64,000 bases of DNA. It comes from Candidatus Pacearchaeota archaeon (GTDB lineage Archaea > Nanoarchaeota > Nanoarchaeia > Pacearchaeales > GW2011-AR1). The notes beneath the pieces were generated by a model. That model made no database searches, had not been told where the DNA came from, and saw only the letters and a program-made list of their open reading frames with translations. Shown piece after piece: positions 7,854-16,648 of this stretch (position 1 is the stretch's first letter; the number at the start of each line of letters is the position of its first letter). A program made the position numbers and the translations under genes. The stretch spans positions 1 through 64,000 of the forward strand of contig JALOBN010000004.1 in the NCBI GenBank assembly GCA_023228245.1, given 5' to 3'.

Positions 7854-8519
7854 TTATTTTCTTTCTCCTTCAAACCAATGTTTCATTTCATCAGTTAATC
7901 CTATCATTAAAGAATTTTCTGCAATATACATTATAGCTTTTTTTGCGAAAAGTTCGTCTTCAACTTTGTCTCCACCAATCCAGATTAATCCGTTTTGTCC
8001 GACGGTAATTCTGCATTTTGTTTCTTCTTTTATTAAAGAAATCATACTGCCTTCTTTCCCGATTACTCTTGGAACTTTGTTAGGATTTATTTTAATAATC
8101 ATTCCGCCATCTAATCTTCCTGTTCCAGGGAATTTGAAACTTAAATCAACTCCTCTTTGATTTATTGAATATATTTTTGCAACAACCATTTCACCTACGT
8201 CGAGAACTTCTTTCAAATCATCTTTGTTAACATATCTTGGAACTTCCATTAAAGACAAGAATCCGTTTTCTGGTGTGTCAATATCTATTACCCATCCGTT
8301 AAAAGTTATCATCTCAACTTTTCCAATAACAACATTTCCTCTTCGAGGTTGATAAACTCCGGACAATGGAATTACTTTAACTAAATTTTTTGTTTCTTCA
8401 GCGAGCCCGAATCTTATTGCAACAATTTCGTCGCCACGTTTTTCTGTTCCTTCGCCAGGCAAATATTCATCACCTTTGAAAATAGTTTCTCCGGGTACTA
8501 CAATTGTTCTGTCGCTCAT
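7854..8519 (-). CDS. rrp4: Exosome complex RNA-binding subunit Rrp4
   Basis: Cap subunit that threads RNA into the Rrp41/Rrp42 ring. In the 221-residue product the N-terminal domain (RTIVVPGETI, then LPGEGTEKRGDEIVA) is followed by an S1 domain (RRGNVVIGKVEMITFNGWVI) and a KH domain with the loop PRVIGKEGSMI. I chose ATG 8519; the longer TTG start at 8534 adds five residues. It directly precedes the 84-residue gene without a gap and lies downstream of an 80-residue unknown gene. Confidence 0.96.
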   Translation of the reverse strand: MSDRTIVVPGETIFKGDEYLPGEGTEKRGDEIVAIRFGLAEETKNLVKVIPLSGVYQPRRGNVVIGKVEMITFNGWVIDIDTPENGFLSLMEVPRYVNKDDLKEVLDVGEMVVAKIYSINQRGVDLSFKFPGTGRLDGGMIIKINPNKVPRVIGKEGSMISLIKEETKCRITVGQNGLIWIGGDKVEDELFAKKAIMYIAENSLMIGLTDEMKHWFEGERK

Positions 8520-8549
8520 CTTAGTTTTTCCCAAATAACCTTTATAAAT

Positions 8550-8792
8550 TTATTTAATAAAATCATTTTCATTTTTTTCAAAAAAGTTTAATGCCTTTAC
8601 AACATAATCTCCAATTGATTTGCTGTCTATTGGGAAATATTTCGCACCATTTTTATAAACTATATAATCTGACCAATAATCAGCTTCAGGATTACCATCG
8701 CAATGATTTATCTCTAAAGTGTATATTTTTTTTTCACTAATGTTTTTATCTGTGTTTGTTAACTTTTCTTCTATTCCATTCATTACAACCAT
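8550..8792 (-). CDS. Small protein between SBDS and Rrp4 genes, 80 aa
   Basis: The function is unknown. The product has aromatic and acidic residues in a central block (HCDGNPEADYWSDYIVYKNG) and a helical C-terminus (VVKALNFFEKNENDF). It starts at ATG 8792 (or ATG 8783, three codons in), one base after the SBDS stop, and ends 30 bases before rrp4. It is the third unknown small gene interleaved in this otherwise conserved archaeal gene order. Confidence 0.68.
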   Translation of the reverse strand: MVVMNGIEEKLTNTDKNISEKKIYTLEINHCDGNPEADYWSDYIVYKNGAKYFPIDSKSIGDYVVKALNFFEKNENDFIK

Positions 8793-8793
8793 T

Positions 8794-9465
8794 TTATTGT
8801 TTTAATTCCTCCGTTAAAGCAGCGCCGTGCGTCGCTGAATTTAATTTATCATAAAAATCCATAACCATTCCCGACGGAATACTTATCACAACTTCCAAAC
8901 TGCCGTCGTTAAGCCAATTTTCTTCTTCCTTATATTGTGCAACAATTCCGTAAACTTTACCCGTGTGAATCGCTGGAACAGTTATTTTAATTTTCTTTGT
9001 TTCAGTTTTTATCGGAAGAATTTTACTAATCTGTTCAATGATATCTTTAATTTGATTTTCTATCGGACCATTTTTAATATTAACATGTGCCTCGTTCAAC
9101 GCGCTCTCAATTCTCTGCGGCGTGTGAGGATTTCCTGTCTGCGGATTAATTGCATTTCTAGATAAGAAATCAACAACTTGTTTAATTTTCTTTTCGTGTT
9201 CAGCATCTCTAAATTCCTGTGTTGTTAAAATTTCCCCGCTCTTTACAATTTTTTTCCCAATTTCAGAAACATCTGTAGTCCCAAAACATTCTTCTAAATC
9301 TTTTGAAGATGCAACATTTCCTTTTTTAATATCTGTAAAAATTCTGTCACCGCCAATTTCTAACCAGTCAGATTCACCTTTCTTAAATTTTAAAGCTTCA
9401 TCTAAATCAACAACTATCTCGAATGGTTTTCCTTTTGCCTTAATCCTCGCTGTTGTCTGTGTCAT
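8794..9465 (-). CDS. SBDS family ribosome maturation factor
   Basis: Archaeal homologue of the Shwachman-Bodian-Diamond protein, which helps release the anti-association factor aIF6 from the large ribosomal subunit. Three domains are visible in 223 residues: N-terminal FYSH domain (ARIKAKGKPFEIVVDLDEAL to about 85), a helical middle domain (LSRNAINPQTGNPHTPQRIE), and a ferredoxin-like C-terminal domain (VYGIVAQYKEEENWLNDGSL). I chose ATG 9465; the TTG at 9477 would overlap psmA. It follows psmA by one base. Confidence 0.96.
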   Translation of the reverse strand: MTQTTARIKAKGKPFEIVVDLDEALKFKKGESDWLEIGGDRIFTDIKKGNVASSKDLEECFGTTDVSEIGKKIVKSGEILTTQEFRDAEHEKKIKQVVDFLSRNAINPQTGNPHTPQRIESALNEAHVNIKNGPIENQIKDIIEQISKILPIKTETKKIKITVPAIHTGKVYGIVAQYKEEENWLNDGSLEVVISIPSGMVMDFYDKLNSATHGAALTEELKQ

Positions 9466-9466
9466 T

Positions 9467-10189
9467 TTATTTTGCAAATTCCTGAAGTTTTTCTCCGTAG
9501 AATCTTTTTAATTCTCCGTTATTTGTAATATAACAAAGTTCAAATCTATTGATATTAAATTTCTTTTCATCGAACTCTTTGAAAATATCTAACGCAAGTT
9601 TTGCACCTTCTTTTATTGTCATATGTGATTTGTATCTTTCTCTTAATTTTTCTTTGACTTTGTCGTCGTTGTCACCGATTGCGTTTGTGTAATATGCTAA
9701 ATAATTTCCTGTCGTGTCGTTTGTGTAAAGTTCTGGTTTTCCGTTGTTAATCCCTGCAACCATTAAAGAAACTCCGAAAGGTCTTGCCCCCCCATATTGT
9801 GTAAATTGCTGTTGAAGATTTGAAACTTCTTTAATTATTAATTCAGGTTCTATTGGCGAGTCGTAAGTAACTCTGTGCTGTTGTGCTAAAACTTGAGCTC
9901 TTTCAATAAGAACTCTCGCGTCAGCGACGATTCCAGCTGTGCTAGAGATAATATGAGAATCAATTTCGTAAACTTTATTTGCTGATTTTGGAACAACTAA
10001 TTTGTCTTCAATTCTCAAATCAGCAAGTATGAAAACTCCGTCAGAACAAATCATTCCGATGCTGGCGCTTCCAAGTCGAACTGTTTTTTCCGCGTATTCA
10101 ACCTGAAGCAAATGCCCCTGAGGTGAAAACATCGTCGCAGTTCTATCATAACCCATCTGCTGATGCTGCATGTCTAAAGGTATATCCAT
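9467..10189 (-). CDS. psmA: Proteasome alpha subunit
   Basis: Forms the outer rings of the 20S proteasome. The N-terminal gate segment and alpha signature are intact (YDRTATMFSPQGHLLQVEYA from residue 14). Other family stretches are GSASIGMICSDGVFILADLR and RPFGVSLMVAGI. The N-terminus is longer than usual by some 8 residues (MDIPLDMQHQQM). It is 240 residues long and heads the psmA-SBDS-exosome operon. The matching beta subunit gene is at 21.5 kb on the other strand. Confidence 0.97.
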   Translation of the reverse strand: MDIPLDMQHQQMGYDRTATMFSPQGHLLQVEYAEKTVRLGSASIGMICSDGVFILADLRIEDKLVVPKSANKVYEIDSHIISSTAGIVADARVLIERAQVLAQQHRVTYDSPIEPELIIKEVSNLQQQFTQYGGARPFGVSLMVAGINNGKPELYTNDTTGNYLAYYTNAIGDNDDKVKEKLRERYKSHMTIKEGAKLALDIFKEFDEKKFNINRFELCYITNNGELKRFYGEKLQEFAK

Positions 10190-10337
10190 TTTAAAATCCT
10201 ATAATCTATATTTAACTAATTTACTCTCAACCAATTTTAACAAGAAATTTGATTATTTAAGTTTTTCGTAGATTTACATGTTGGATAATCATAATTTTTA
10301 ATCAAATCTTTGAGATTTTTATATACTGTTTGTTTTT

Positions 10338-10610
10338 TCATTTTAATCCTTTAAGAGTTCCTGAAACTTTTTTTACTTCTATCTTCTTCGGAAAAACACA
10401 AATCGAAGCCCGAACAGCGTCAACCATTTCACGATTTATTGAAATAATTCCATAATTATTTTTTTCATCAATCCAACTAAGTCCCAATTTAGAAAATCCT
10501 AAAACCCCGACGAAATCAAGAATCGCTCTTTCAACATTTTTTTTCAAATCATTTCCCTCAATTAATAAATACCTTTTATTTTCTCTCATAGACGGCTTCA
10601 AAGATTTCAT
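10338..10610 (-). CDS. rnp2: RNase P protein component 2 (Pop5 homologue)
   Basis: Protein subunit of archaeal RNase P, which matures the 5' ends of tRNAs. The start MKSLKPSMRENKRYLLIEG is the typical Pop5 beginning, and SWIDEKNNYGIISINREMVD and VRASICVFPKKIEVKKVSGT cover the RNA-binding core. At 90 residues it is shorter than most archaeal Pop5 proteins (about 120), ending soon after the core. It lies 148 bases upstream of psmA on the same strand, the usual archaeal order. Confidence 0.9.
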   Translation of the reverse strand: MKSLKPSMRENKRYLLIEGNDLKKNVERAILDFVGVLGFSKLGLSWIDEKNNYGIISINREMVDAVRASICVFPKKIEVKKVSGTLKGLK

Positions 10611-10633
10611 AACAATTTATATTTTCTTAGAAT

Positions 10634-11242
10634 TTAAATTTTCCCTTCTATTCTATTTTTATAATCTTCAGTTTTTTTGTAGTCTTCAATATTTTTTATT
10701 AATTCTTTGACTATTTCTGGTGCAATACACTTCCCCAAAGGAATGTAAAAAGTTTCTGCATCATAAATCTTTTTCTTCACCCCTTCTTTACTTAATGCAG
10801 ATAATGTGCGCGTATTATGAATCATATCTGCAATTTTTATTACTTTAATATAATCTTTGCTGAATAAAATTCTTATTTTATATGCTTGCGACGTGAGATT
10901 TTCCTTGTTGTCTACAATTTTAATTCCTAAACTTTCAAATAAAGGGAGAAGTTCATCAACATGTTTTCCAGGCGTATTTTTTGATAAATGATAAACTCCG
11001 TCATAAACTTTTGATCCAAATTTTTTTTGGATTTTTCTTTTTTCTTTTCCAAGTTCTGTATCTTCGATAGTGTCGTGCAATAATGCAATAATCTGAATCT
11101 CTGGTTCGTCATATCCATATTTCACAAGTAAATCTCTCACAGAAAACGGATGTTGAGAATAGGGAATATTTCCTATTTTTCTTTTTTGTCCTAGGTGAAA
11201 ATGTATGCAATATTCTTCTGCAAGAGGGATAAGGTTGTCCAT
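10634..11242 (-). CDS. HD-domain phosphohydrolase, small alarmone hydrolase-like
   Basis: The 202-residue protein matches the HD domain of RelA/SpoT and of single-domain (p)ppGpp hydrolases (MESH1 type). The metal-binding pattern is visible: QHPFSVRDLLVKYG (first His), ALLHDTIEDTELG (HD plus ED), and VIKIADMIHNTRTLSALSKE (distal Asp in the place of KLADRLHN). No synthetase domain is fused and none is seen nearby. It could instead act on another nucleotide; the substrate is inferred. It lies 23 bases upstream of rnp2 in the same direction. Confidence 0.85.
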   Translation of the reverse strand: MDNLIPLAEEYCIHFHLGQKRKIGNIPYSQHPFSVRDLLVKYGYDEPEIQIIALLHDTIEDTELGKEKRKIQKKFGSKVYDGVYHLSKNTPGKHVDELLPLFESLGIKIVDNKENLTSQAYKIRILFSKDYIKVIKIADMIHNTRTLSALSKEGVKKKIYDAETFYIPLGKCIAPEIVKELIKNIEDYKKTEDYKNRIEGKI

Positions 11243-11272
11243 ACTAAAAAAAAAGAATTCATTATTATAAAC

Positions 11273-12016
11273 TTAACTCTCCATTTTATTAAAAAACCAC
11301 GTTCCTAATATTCCAATTAAAATAATTAAAACTCCGACGATAAAAATCGCTAAACTTACATTTGTTTCAATTCCGCTTAAACTAAATCTCAATAAGTTTA
11401 CAGAATAATTAAAAGGATTTATTTTTACTAAAAACTGAAGAACAGAGGGAAAGTTTTCAGTTGAAAAAAATGCTTCTGAAATGAACATCATTGGCATCAT
11501 TAAAAAGTTCATTACCGACGGGAAAGATTGCATATCGTCGAATATTGAGGCAAGTGTCGTTCCTATCAAGCTAAATAAAAGTCCGATTAAAATCATAAAT
11601 AAAATGGCTATTGGAAAAAATCCCCAATTTGTAATTCTAAATCCCATAAAATATCCTAAAAATAAAACCACTAATCCTTGAAAGATACTTGTTGTTGTTA
11701 CTCCTAAACATCTTCCGAAAAGCAAACTCGTTCTTGAAACTGGAGCAACCAAAGTTTCTTTCAAAAATCCAAATTTCTTATCCCAAATTAAACCCATTCC
11801 CCCCATCATAGAATTCATCATTATTGTCATCCCAACAATTCCCGGAAGTAAATATTGAATATAATTTCCGTTCCCCGAAGATTCAAATAAATTTCCAAGA
11901 CCAAAACCAAACGCAATCAAAAACAAAAGTGGTTGCACAAGAGAGACAATTAATCTTTGTTTATTTCTAGCATATTCTTTAATTTGTCTATTCCACATGA
12001 CAAAAAGTGCACTCAT
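11273..12016 (-). CDS. ABC-2 type transporter permease
   Basis: Membrane half of an ABC exporter. Six hydrophobic segments are visible over 247 residues, beginning after ALFVMWNRQIKEYARNKQ; the family block YLLPGIVGMTIMMNSMMGG and the later FLKETLVAPVSRTSLLFGRC match the ABC-2 (DrrB/NodJ-like) group. Its start overlaps the stop of the ATPase gene by 4 bases, so the two are coupled. The substrate (drug, lipid or glycan) cannot be told from the sequence. Confidence 0.9.
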   Translation of the reverse strand: MSALFVMWNRQIKEYARNKQRLIVSLVQPLLFLIAFGFGLGNLFESSGNGNYIQYLLPGIVGMTIMMNSMMGGMGLIWDKKFGFLKETLVAPVSRTSLLFGRCLGVTTTSIFQGLVVLFLGYFMGFRITNWGFFPIAILFMILIGLLFSLIGTTLASIFDDMQSFPSVMNFLMMPMMFISEAFFSTENFPSVLQFLVKINPFNYSVNLLRFSLSGIETNVSLAIFIVGVLIILIGILGTWFFNKMES

Positions 12017-12807
12017 CGTCTTCCTCTCCGATGCATCCTCATTCTTTCAATACTGTCTGCATTTTCTTGTCTTATTTCATTACCAGTTAATTTTAGGAAA
12101 GCTTCTTCCAAAGTTTTTGTATCTGTTTTTTTCTTAATCTCTGAAGAAGTTCCAATAGTCAAAATTTTTCCATGATCAATTATCGCAATCTTCGTAGCAA
12201 TTTTTTCTGCTTCTTCCATGTTATGCGTAGTAAAGAAAATTGTAATTCCTTTTTCTTTGTTGATTTTTTTTATATGATTCCAAAGAAAAGCCCTCGTCTG
12301 AACATCTAATCCTAATGTTGGCTCGTCGAGAAATAATAGTTTCGGATTATGCAAAAGCCCTCTTGCAATTTCAACACTTCTTTTCATTCCTCCAGAAAAA
12401 TTTCTAATGAATTCATCTTTCCGATTTAACAAACCAACATAATCAAGTAATTCTTCAATATTTTTCTTCCTTCCTTTTTTTGGAATTTTGTAAAGCATAG
12501 CATGATAGTTTAAATTTTCATAAGCAGTCAAATCTTCATCGAGAGTTGAATCTTGAAAAATAACCCCAATTGATTTACGAACTTCTTTCTGTTCTTTTTC
12601 AACGTCAAAATTATTTATTTTTATTTTTCCTTTTGTTGGGAAGAAAATTGTCGTCATCATTTTTATTGTCGTTGATTTTCCAGCTCCATTCGGTCCCAAA
12701 AATGCAAAAATTTCTCCTTTATCGACGTTAAAAGAAATATTATCTACTGCAGTAAAATTTCTGAAAATCTTTGTCAAATTTTTTACTTCAACCATCTCTT
12801 TTTCCAT
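12013..12807 (-). CDS. ABC transporter ATP-binding protein
   Basis: ATPase partner of the permease that follows. Walker A GPNGAGKSTT lies at 38-47, the Q-loop is near GVIFQDSTLDEDL, the signature FSGGMKRSVEIARGL at 137-151, Walker B LLFLDEPTLGLD at 157-168 and the switch His in FFTTHNMEEAE. It belongs to the DrrA/CcmA-like family that pairs with ABC-2 permeases; the C-terminal 40 residues are basic (RMRMHRRGRR). The start is ATG 12807. It diverges from the RNase J gene across an 84-bp gap with a TATA-like box for each direction. Confidence 0.95.
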   Translation of the reverse strand: MEKEMVEVKNLTKIFRNFTAVDNISFNVDKGEIFAFLGPNGAGKSTTIKMMTTIFFPTKGKIKINNFDVEKEQKEVRKSIGVIFQDSTLDEDLTAYENLNYHAMLYKIPKKGRKKNIEELLDYVGLLNRKDEFIRNFSGGMKRSVEIARGLLHNPKLLFLDEPTLGLDVQTRAFLWNHIKKINKEKGITIFFTTHNMEEAEKIATKIAIIDHGKILTIGTSSEIKKKTDTKTLEEAFLKLTGNEIRQENADSIERMRMHRRGRR

Positions 12808-12891
12808 TTACAACAAAGTTTCCATCTTTTTATAAATATTTCTTTATCTAAGAATTTTTAAACTATTCTTCTATAATTATATTACAAAAAG

Positions 12892-14235
12892 ATGGAAATT
12901 TTTACAATTGGCGGATATAATGAAGTTGGAAAAAATATGACTGTTGTAAATACTGGTGAAGATGTTTTTATTTTTGATTTGGGAGTTTTCCTTCCAGCAA
13001 TTGTTCAGCTTCAAGAAAGCGAAACCGGCGAACAAATTTATCCTGAAAAAAAATTACGAAGCATTGGTGCATTGCCTGACGATTTATTATTAGACAAATT
13101 AGGATTAAGAGAAAAAGTTCGTGCAGTTTTTTTAGGACACGCACATTTGGATCATATCGGAGCAGCACCTTACATTTCTTATAGATATGACGCACCACTT
13201 GTTGGAACACCCTTCACAATTGAAGTTTTAAAAAAAATTCTCGACGACGATGGAATAAAAATTCCCAACGCAATGAAAACAGTAAACCCTAACGGTTCAT
13301 TTTTTATTCGCGGAAAAAGTTACAATTACCAAGTTGATTTCATAAATATCACGCACTCAACAATTCAAACATCAATGATTGCACTTCACACAAAAGAAGG
13401 AATTGTTCTTTATGCAAATGATTTCAAACTAGATAACACCCCCATTCTTGGGCTTCCACCAAATTATGATTTGTTAAAAAAACTTTCAAAAGAAGGAATA
13501 AAAGTTTTAATTGTTGATTCACTTTATTCAGGGGTAGATAGAAAAACTCCTTCAGAAAAAATTGCGAGAGCATTAGTTGAAGAAGTTTTATTGACGACAA
13601 AAAATGAAAATTCTGCAATTTTCGTTACAACTTTTTCATCACATATTGCACGACTAAAAAGTATTGTTGATTTTGGAAAAAAACTGGACAGAAAAATTTA
13701 TTTTATGGGGCGAAGCATGAAAAAATATGTTTCTGCTGCAATTGACGTAGGAATGTGTCCTTTCCAAAAAGACATTCAAATTGTAAGTTACAAAAATCAA
13801 ATTGATTCTATTTTGAACAAAGTTGAAAAAGACAGAAGAAAATCTTTAATTGTTTGCACAGGACATCAGGGAGAACCAGGAAGTATTATGGATAAATTGT
13901 CAAGAGGGAATCTTTCTTTTTCTTTCAAACCAGGAGATAATGTGATTTTCTCGTCGAAAACAATTCCTTCTCCAATAAATGTTGAAAACAAAGAACAACT
14001 TGATAAACGGTTAAAAAAATCAGGAGTAAGAATTTTTGATAATATTCACGTTTCAGGACATGCAGGTAGAGAAGATTTGCGTGATTTAATTTCTTTAATT
14101 CATCCCGAACATATAATTCCTGCACATGGTTCATCAATGCAGTTAATTCCTATGATCGAACTTGCTAAAGAATTAGGTTACAAAGCAGGAAAAAATTGTC
14201 ATCTTCTTGAAAACGGACAGAAAATAAAATTATAA
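12892..14235 (+). CDS. rnj: Archaeal RNase J, beta-CASP ribonuclease
   Basis: Metallo-beta-lactamase/beta-CASP nuclease that degrades RNA from the 5' end in archaea. The product has 447 residues with motif 2 HAHLDH at 83-88, a motif-3-like His in DFINITHSTIQTSMI, an Asp in YANDFKLDN, the beta-CASP region with VCTGHQGEPGSIMDKLSRG, and the C-terminal motifs FDNIHVSGHAGREDL and IIPAHGSSMQL. The N-terminus MEIFTIGGYNEVGKNMT is the RNase J hallmark. It carries a roughly 20-residue insertion between motif 1 and motif 2 (ETGEQIYPEKKLRSIGALP), common in archaeal members. It is one of two beta-CASP nucleases here, the other being FttA. Confidence 0.94.
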   Translation: MEIFTIGGYNEVGKNMTVVNTGEDVFIFDLGVFLPAIVQLQESETGEQIYPEKKLRSIGALPDDLLLDKLGLREKVRAVFLGHAHLDHIGAAPYISYRYDAPLVGTPFTIEVLKKILDDDGIKIPNAMKTVNPNGSFFIRGKSYNYQVDFINITHSTIQTSMIALHTKEGIVLYANDFKLDNTPILGLPPNYDLLKKLSKEGIKVLIVDSLYSGVDRKTPSEKIARALVEEVLLTTKNENSAIFVTTFSSHIARLKSIVDFGKKLDRKIYFMGRSMKKYVSAAIDVGMCPFQKDIQIVSYKNQIDSILNKVEKDRRKSLIVCTGHQGEPGSIMDKLSRGNLSFSFKPGDNVIFSSKTIPSPINVENKEQLDKRLKKSGVRIFDNIHVSGHAGREDLRDLISLIHPEHIIPAHGSSMQLIPMIELAKELGYKAGKNCHLLENGQKIKL

Positions 14236-14268
14236 AAATTTTATAAATACCCGATCCTTATTTTTTAT

Positions 14269-14814
14269 ATGGTTAACGAAGAAATTGTCGGAGGAATAAA
14301 AAATGCACTGGAGCATGGAGATTCTTTGAAAGATGCGATGATGAGTTTTTTCAACGCAGGTTATGATAGAAAAGAAATTGAAGAAGCTGCTGCAACTTTA
14401 CTTAATTATTCAACGGCAGTGAAAGTAGAAACAAAAGGCCCTTTATCAGAAATTAAACAAGTGGAAATTCAAACCCCAAAAGTAATCCAAATAGTTTCAA
14501 GTTACGGAGAGGAAGTTCAACCTAAAGAACAGAAAGAAACACCCAAACCCATTCCAGACGTGATTATGTCGGATAATCTTAAATTTGTTTCTAAAGAAAT
14601 TCCAAAAACAATTATCAATTCAATACCTCAAACAACTTCTAACAAAATGGAAATGCCTGTTCAAAAAAAAGTTTCATCATCTGCAATGACTTCGCAAGAA
14701 AAAGTAATTGTTGCAATTCTCATTGGACTTCTTATCTTTTTGATAGGGATTTTGATAACAATATTTTTGTTTAAACAGCAATTAATTGATTTTATTAGTA
14801 ATATAATGAGTTAA
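14269..14814 (+). CDS. Membrane-anchored protein of unknown function, 181 aa
   Basis: The N-terminal 45 residues look like a small three-helix domain of the UBA-like sort (ALEHGDSLKDAMMSFFNAGY then DRKEIEEAAATLLNY). A long polar linker rich in Pro, Lys and Glu follows, and a single transmembrane helix sits near the C-terminus (VIVAILIGLLIFLIGILITI, about residues 145-167). The topology is probably cytoplasmic with a C-terminal anchor. A TATA box (TTTATAAAT, 14240-14248) lies about 21 bases before the ATG. The next gene starts one base after its stop. Confidence 0.7.
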   Translation: MVNEEIVGGIKNALEHGDSLKDAMMSFFNAGYDRKEIEEAAATLLNYSTAVKVETKGPLSEIKQVEIQTPKVIQIVSSYGEEVQPKEQKETPKPIPDVIMSDNLKFVSKEIPKTIINSIPQTTSNKMEMPVQKKVSSSAMTSQEKVIVAILIGLLIFLIGILITIFLFKQQLIDFISNIMS

Positions 14815-14815
14815 A

Positions 14816-15367
14816 ATGATTTACGAGCCAGCAGAGGATTCTTTTTTGATGTCACGAATTTTGAAGGAAAATATTCCTAATCTATTGAATAAAAATCCAG
14901 ATTTAAAATTTTTAGAAATCGGCACAGGAAGTGGAATTCATCTTGAAACTGCAAAAAGTTTAGGAATAAAATTAGAAAATATTTTCTCGTCAGATATTGA
15001 TAAAAAATCTGTTTTGCATTGTAGAAGTTTAGGATTTAATTGTATTCATTCTGATTTGTTTGATAAAATTCCAAAGATAAAATTTGACTTAATTATTTTC
15101 AATCCGCCCTATCTTCCAGAAGATTCTCGCGAACCAAAAAGTTCGCGTTTAGCGACGACAGGAGGAAAAAAAGGAAATGAGATAATTTTGCTATTTTTGA
15201 AACAAGCAAAAAATTATCTAAATAAAAATGGAAAAATATTTTTGATAACTTCTTCTCTTGCGAAAGATGTTGATTTTAAAAAATTAAATTACAAAGCAAA
15301 AGAAATCGGTTTTGAAAAATTATTTTTTGAAAAATTATTTATTTGGGAATTAAAAATTATCGTTTAA
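14816..15367 (+). CDS. HemK/Mtq2-like N5-glutamine methyltransferase
   Basis: SAM-dependent methyltransferase of the type that methylates the GGQ glutamine of the class I release factor (aRF1). It starts MIYEPAEDSFLMSR, a typical archaeal Mtq2 start. SAM-binding motif I is FLEIGTGSGIHLE (about 44-56) and the catalytic motif NPPYLP is at about 98-103. Its 183 residues match the short archaeal form without the N-terminal domain of bacterial PrmC. It overlaps the end of the convergent oxidoreductase beta gene by 11 bases. Confidence 0.9.
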   Translation: MIYEPAEDSFLMSRILKENIPNLLNKNPDLKFLEIGTGSGIHLETAKSLGIKLENIFSSDIDKKSVLHCRSLGFNCIHSDLFDKIPKIKFDLIIFNPPYLPEDSREPKSSRLATTGGKKGNEIILLFLKQAKNYLNKNGKIFLITSSLAKDVDFKKLNYKAKEIGFEKLFFEKLFIWELKIIV

Positions 15368-16214
15368 TGTCTTTCCAACCAATCTTCAATCTTTTCAATT
15401 CAGCAAGTTGGGGATATTGTTCTTCTAAAATTTTTCTTTGTGCCCGATAGAAAATACCTAAAGGAATTTTTTCAACGTCGCTGTAATTAAATTCCTCTGC
15501 TCTTTTCATTGCCTGTTGGAAATTTGTTTTATCATGTTTGACTTGATCCAACGAATATGTTTTCTCCACGTATCCTTTATCATTATGGAAAACTATGCAC
15601 GGTTGCAAAATTTCTACAAACGCAAAACCTTTGTGTCGCATTGCTTCTCTGAAAATATATTCAATCTGTTCTGAATTCGCATAAACTCTTGCAACAAAAG
15701 TTGCGCCAGCAGCAAGCATTAATTTTATTGGATTTATTGGGGGAAATTTTACACCCATCGGAGTCGTCTTATCTTTGAAACCAATTTCTGTCGTTGGTGT
15801 GGGTTGCCCAACAGTCAAAGCAAAAACTTGATTATTGTGAACAAAATATTTTATGTCCGCATTAAATCTCGCAGCGTGAATCAAATGTTCCATTCCTTCT
15901 GCATAACAATCTCCGTCGCCAGAAAAACCAAGAATAGTAAGATTTGGATTTCCAACTTTCATTCCAAGACATGTCGGCAAAACTCTTCCATGCAAAGTAT
16001 TAATTCCGTTTAAATTTACATAATCGAAAATTTTTCCATGACAACCAATTCCGGTAACCATCGCAAAATCTTCTTTCTTTTTTCCGTTTCTTATTTCTCT
16101 TTCAATCGCATTTTTTATTCCTGCAAGTATCTGAAAATTAAAACATCCAGGACACCACGTCGGTATCACATTCGTATTCAAATTATTTTTATCTGCTGGT
16201 TTTTTGCTTGTCAT
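15357..16214 (-). CDS. 2-oxoacid:ferredoxin oxidoreductase, beta subunit
   Basis: Thiamine-diphosphate subunit of an enzyme that converts a 2-oxoacid plus CoA to acyl-CoA, CO2 and reduced ferredoxin. The iron-sulfur cysteine pair PTWCPGCFNFQI is near residue 18, GIGCHGKIFDY carries another likely ligand, and the TPP motif runs from GFSGDGDCYAEGMEHLIHAA to VHNNQVFALT. At 285 residues it is full length. It is paired with the gamma-alpha fusion at 16.6-18.1 kb, but an acetyltransferase gene sits between them with 4-base overlaps on each side. Pyruvate, 2-oxoglutarate or branched substrates cannot be separated from sequence alone. Confidence 0.94.
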   Translation of the reverse strand: MTSKKPADKNNLNTNVIPTWCPGCFNFQILAGIKNAIEREIRNGKKKEDFAMVTGIGCHGKIFDYVNLNGINTLHGRVLPTCLGMKVGNPNLTILGFSGDGDCYAEGMEHLIHAARFNADIKYFVHNNQVFALTVGQPTPTTEIGFKDKTTPMGVKFPPINPIKLMLAAGATFVARVYANSEQIEYIFREAMRHKGFAFVEILQPCIVFHNDKGYVEKTYSLDQVKHDKTNFQQAMKRAEEFNYSDVEKIPLGIFYRAQRKILEEQYPQLAELKRLKIGWKDIKR

Positions 16215-16648
16215 TTTAATTTTTTACTATAATAAAAAAATTTATTTCCTTGTCTGTAATTATACTTTTTCATAAATGACTGCATTTTTTTATTGTCTGT
16301 TAAAACTAATGTGGTAAGCTCATCAATCCCTTTTTCTCTGCACAGTTTCTCATATTCTTTAAGCAGTTTTGAAGCAAATTCTTTTTTTCTGTATTCGGGT
16401 TTGACAAAAATATCTACTAAATAAGAGGATTTTGTTTTTTTATCGAATTCAGCAATGAAAAATCCGGCTAATTTATTTTTTTCTTCTGCAATTAATACCG
16501 ACGTTGTTTTATCTTTTAATACAATTTTAATCCATCTCCTTGGATATTGTTCTGGGTTGTTTTTTTCTCCGTGTAATTCTTTTGTATTATTCAATATAAA
16601 ATGCAATTCTTCTAAATCATTTAATTTTCCTTTTCTAATTTTCATCAT
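16211..16648 (-). CDS. GNAT family N-acetyltransferase
   Basis: The 145-residue protein has the GNAT fold: MKIRKGKLNDLEELHFILNN at the start, SSYLVDIFVKPEYRKKEFAS as the beta4-beta5 segment with a weak acetyl-CoA-binding loop (PEYRKKEFASKLL in place of RxxGxA), and LTTLVLTDNKKMQSFMKKYNYRQ near the end. It overlaps the alpha-subunit gene upstream and the beta-subunit gene downstream by 4 bases each, so it is translated inside an acyl-CoA-producing enzyme operon. The target is unknown. Confidence 0.88.
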   Translation of the reverse strand: MMKIRKGKLNDLEELHFILNNTKELHGEKNNPEQYPRRWIKIVLKDKTTSVLIAEEKNKLAGFFIAEFDKKTKSSYLVDIFVKPEYRKKEFASKLLKEYEKLCREKGIDELTTLVLTDNKKMQSFMKKYNYRQGNKFFYYSKKLK

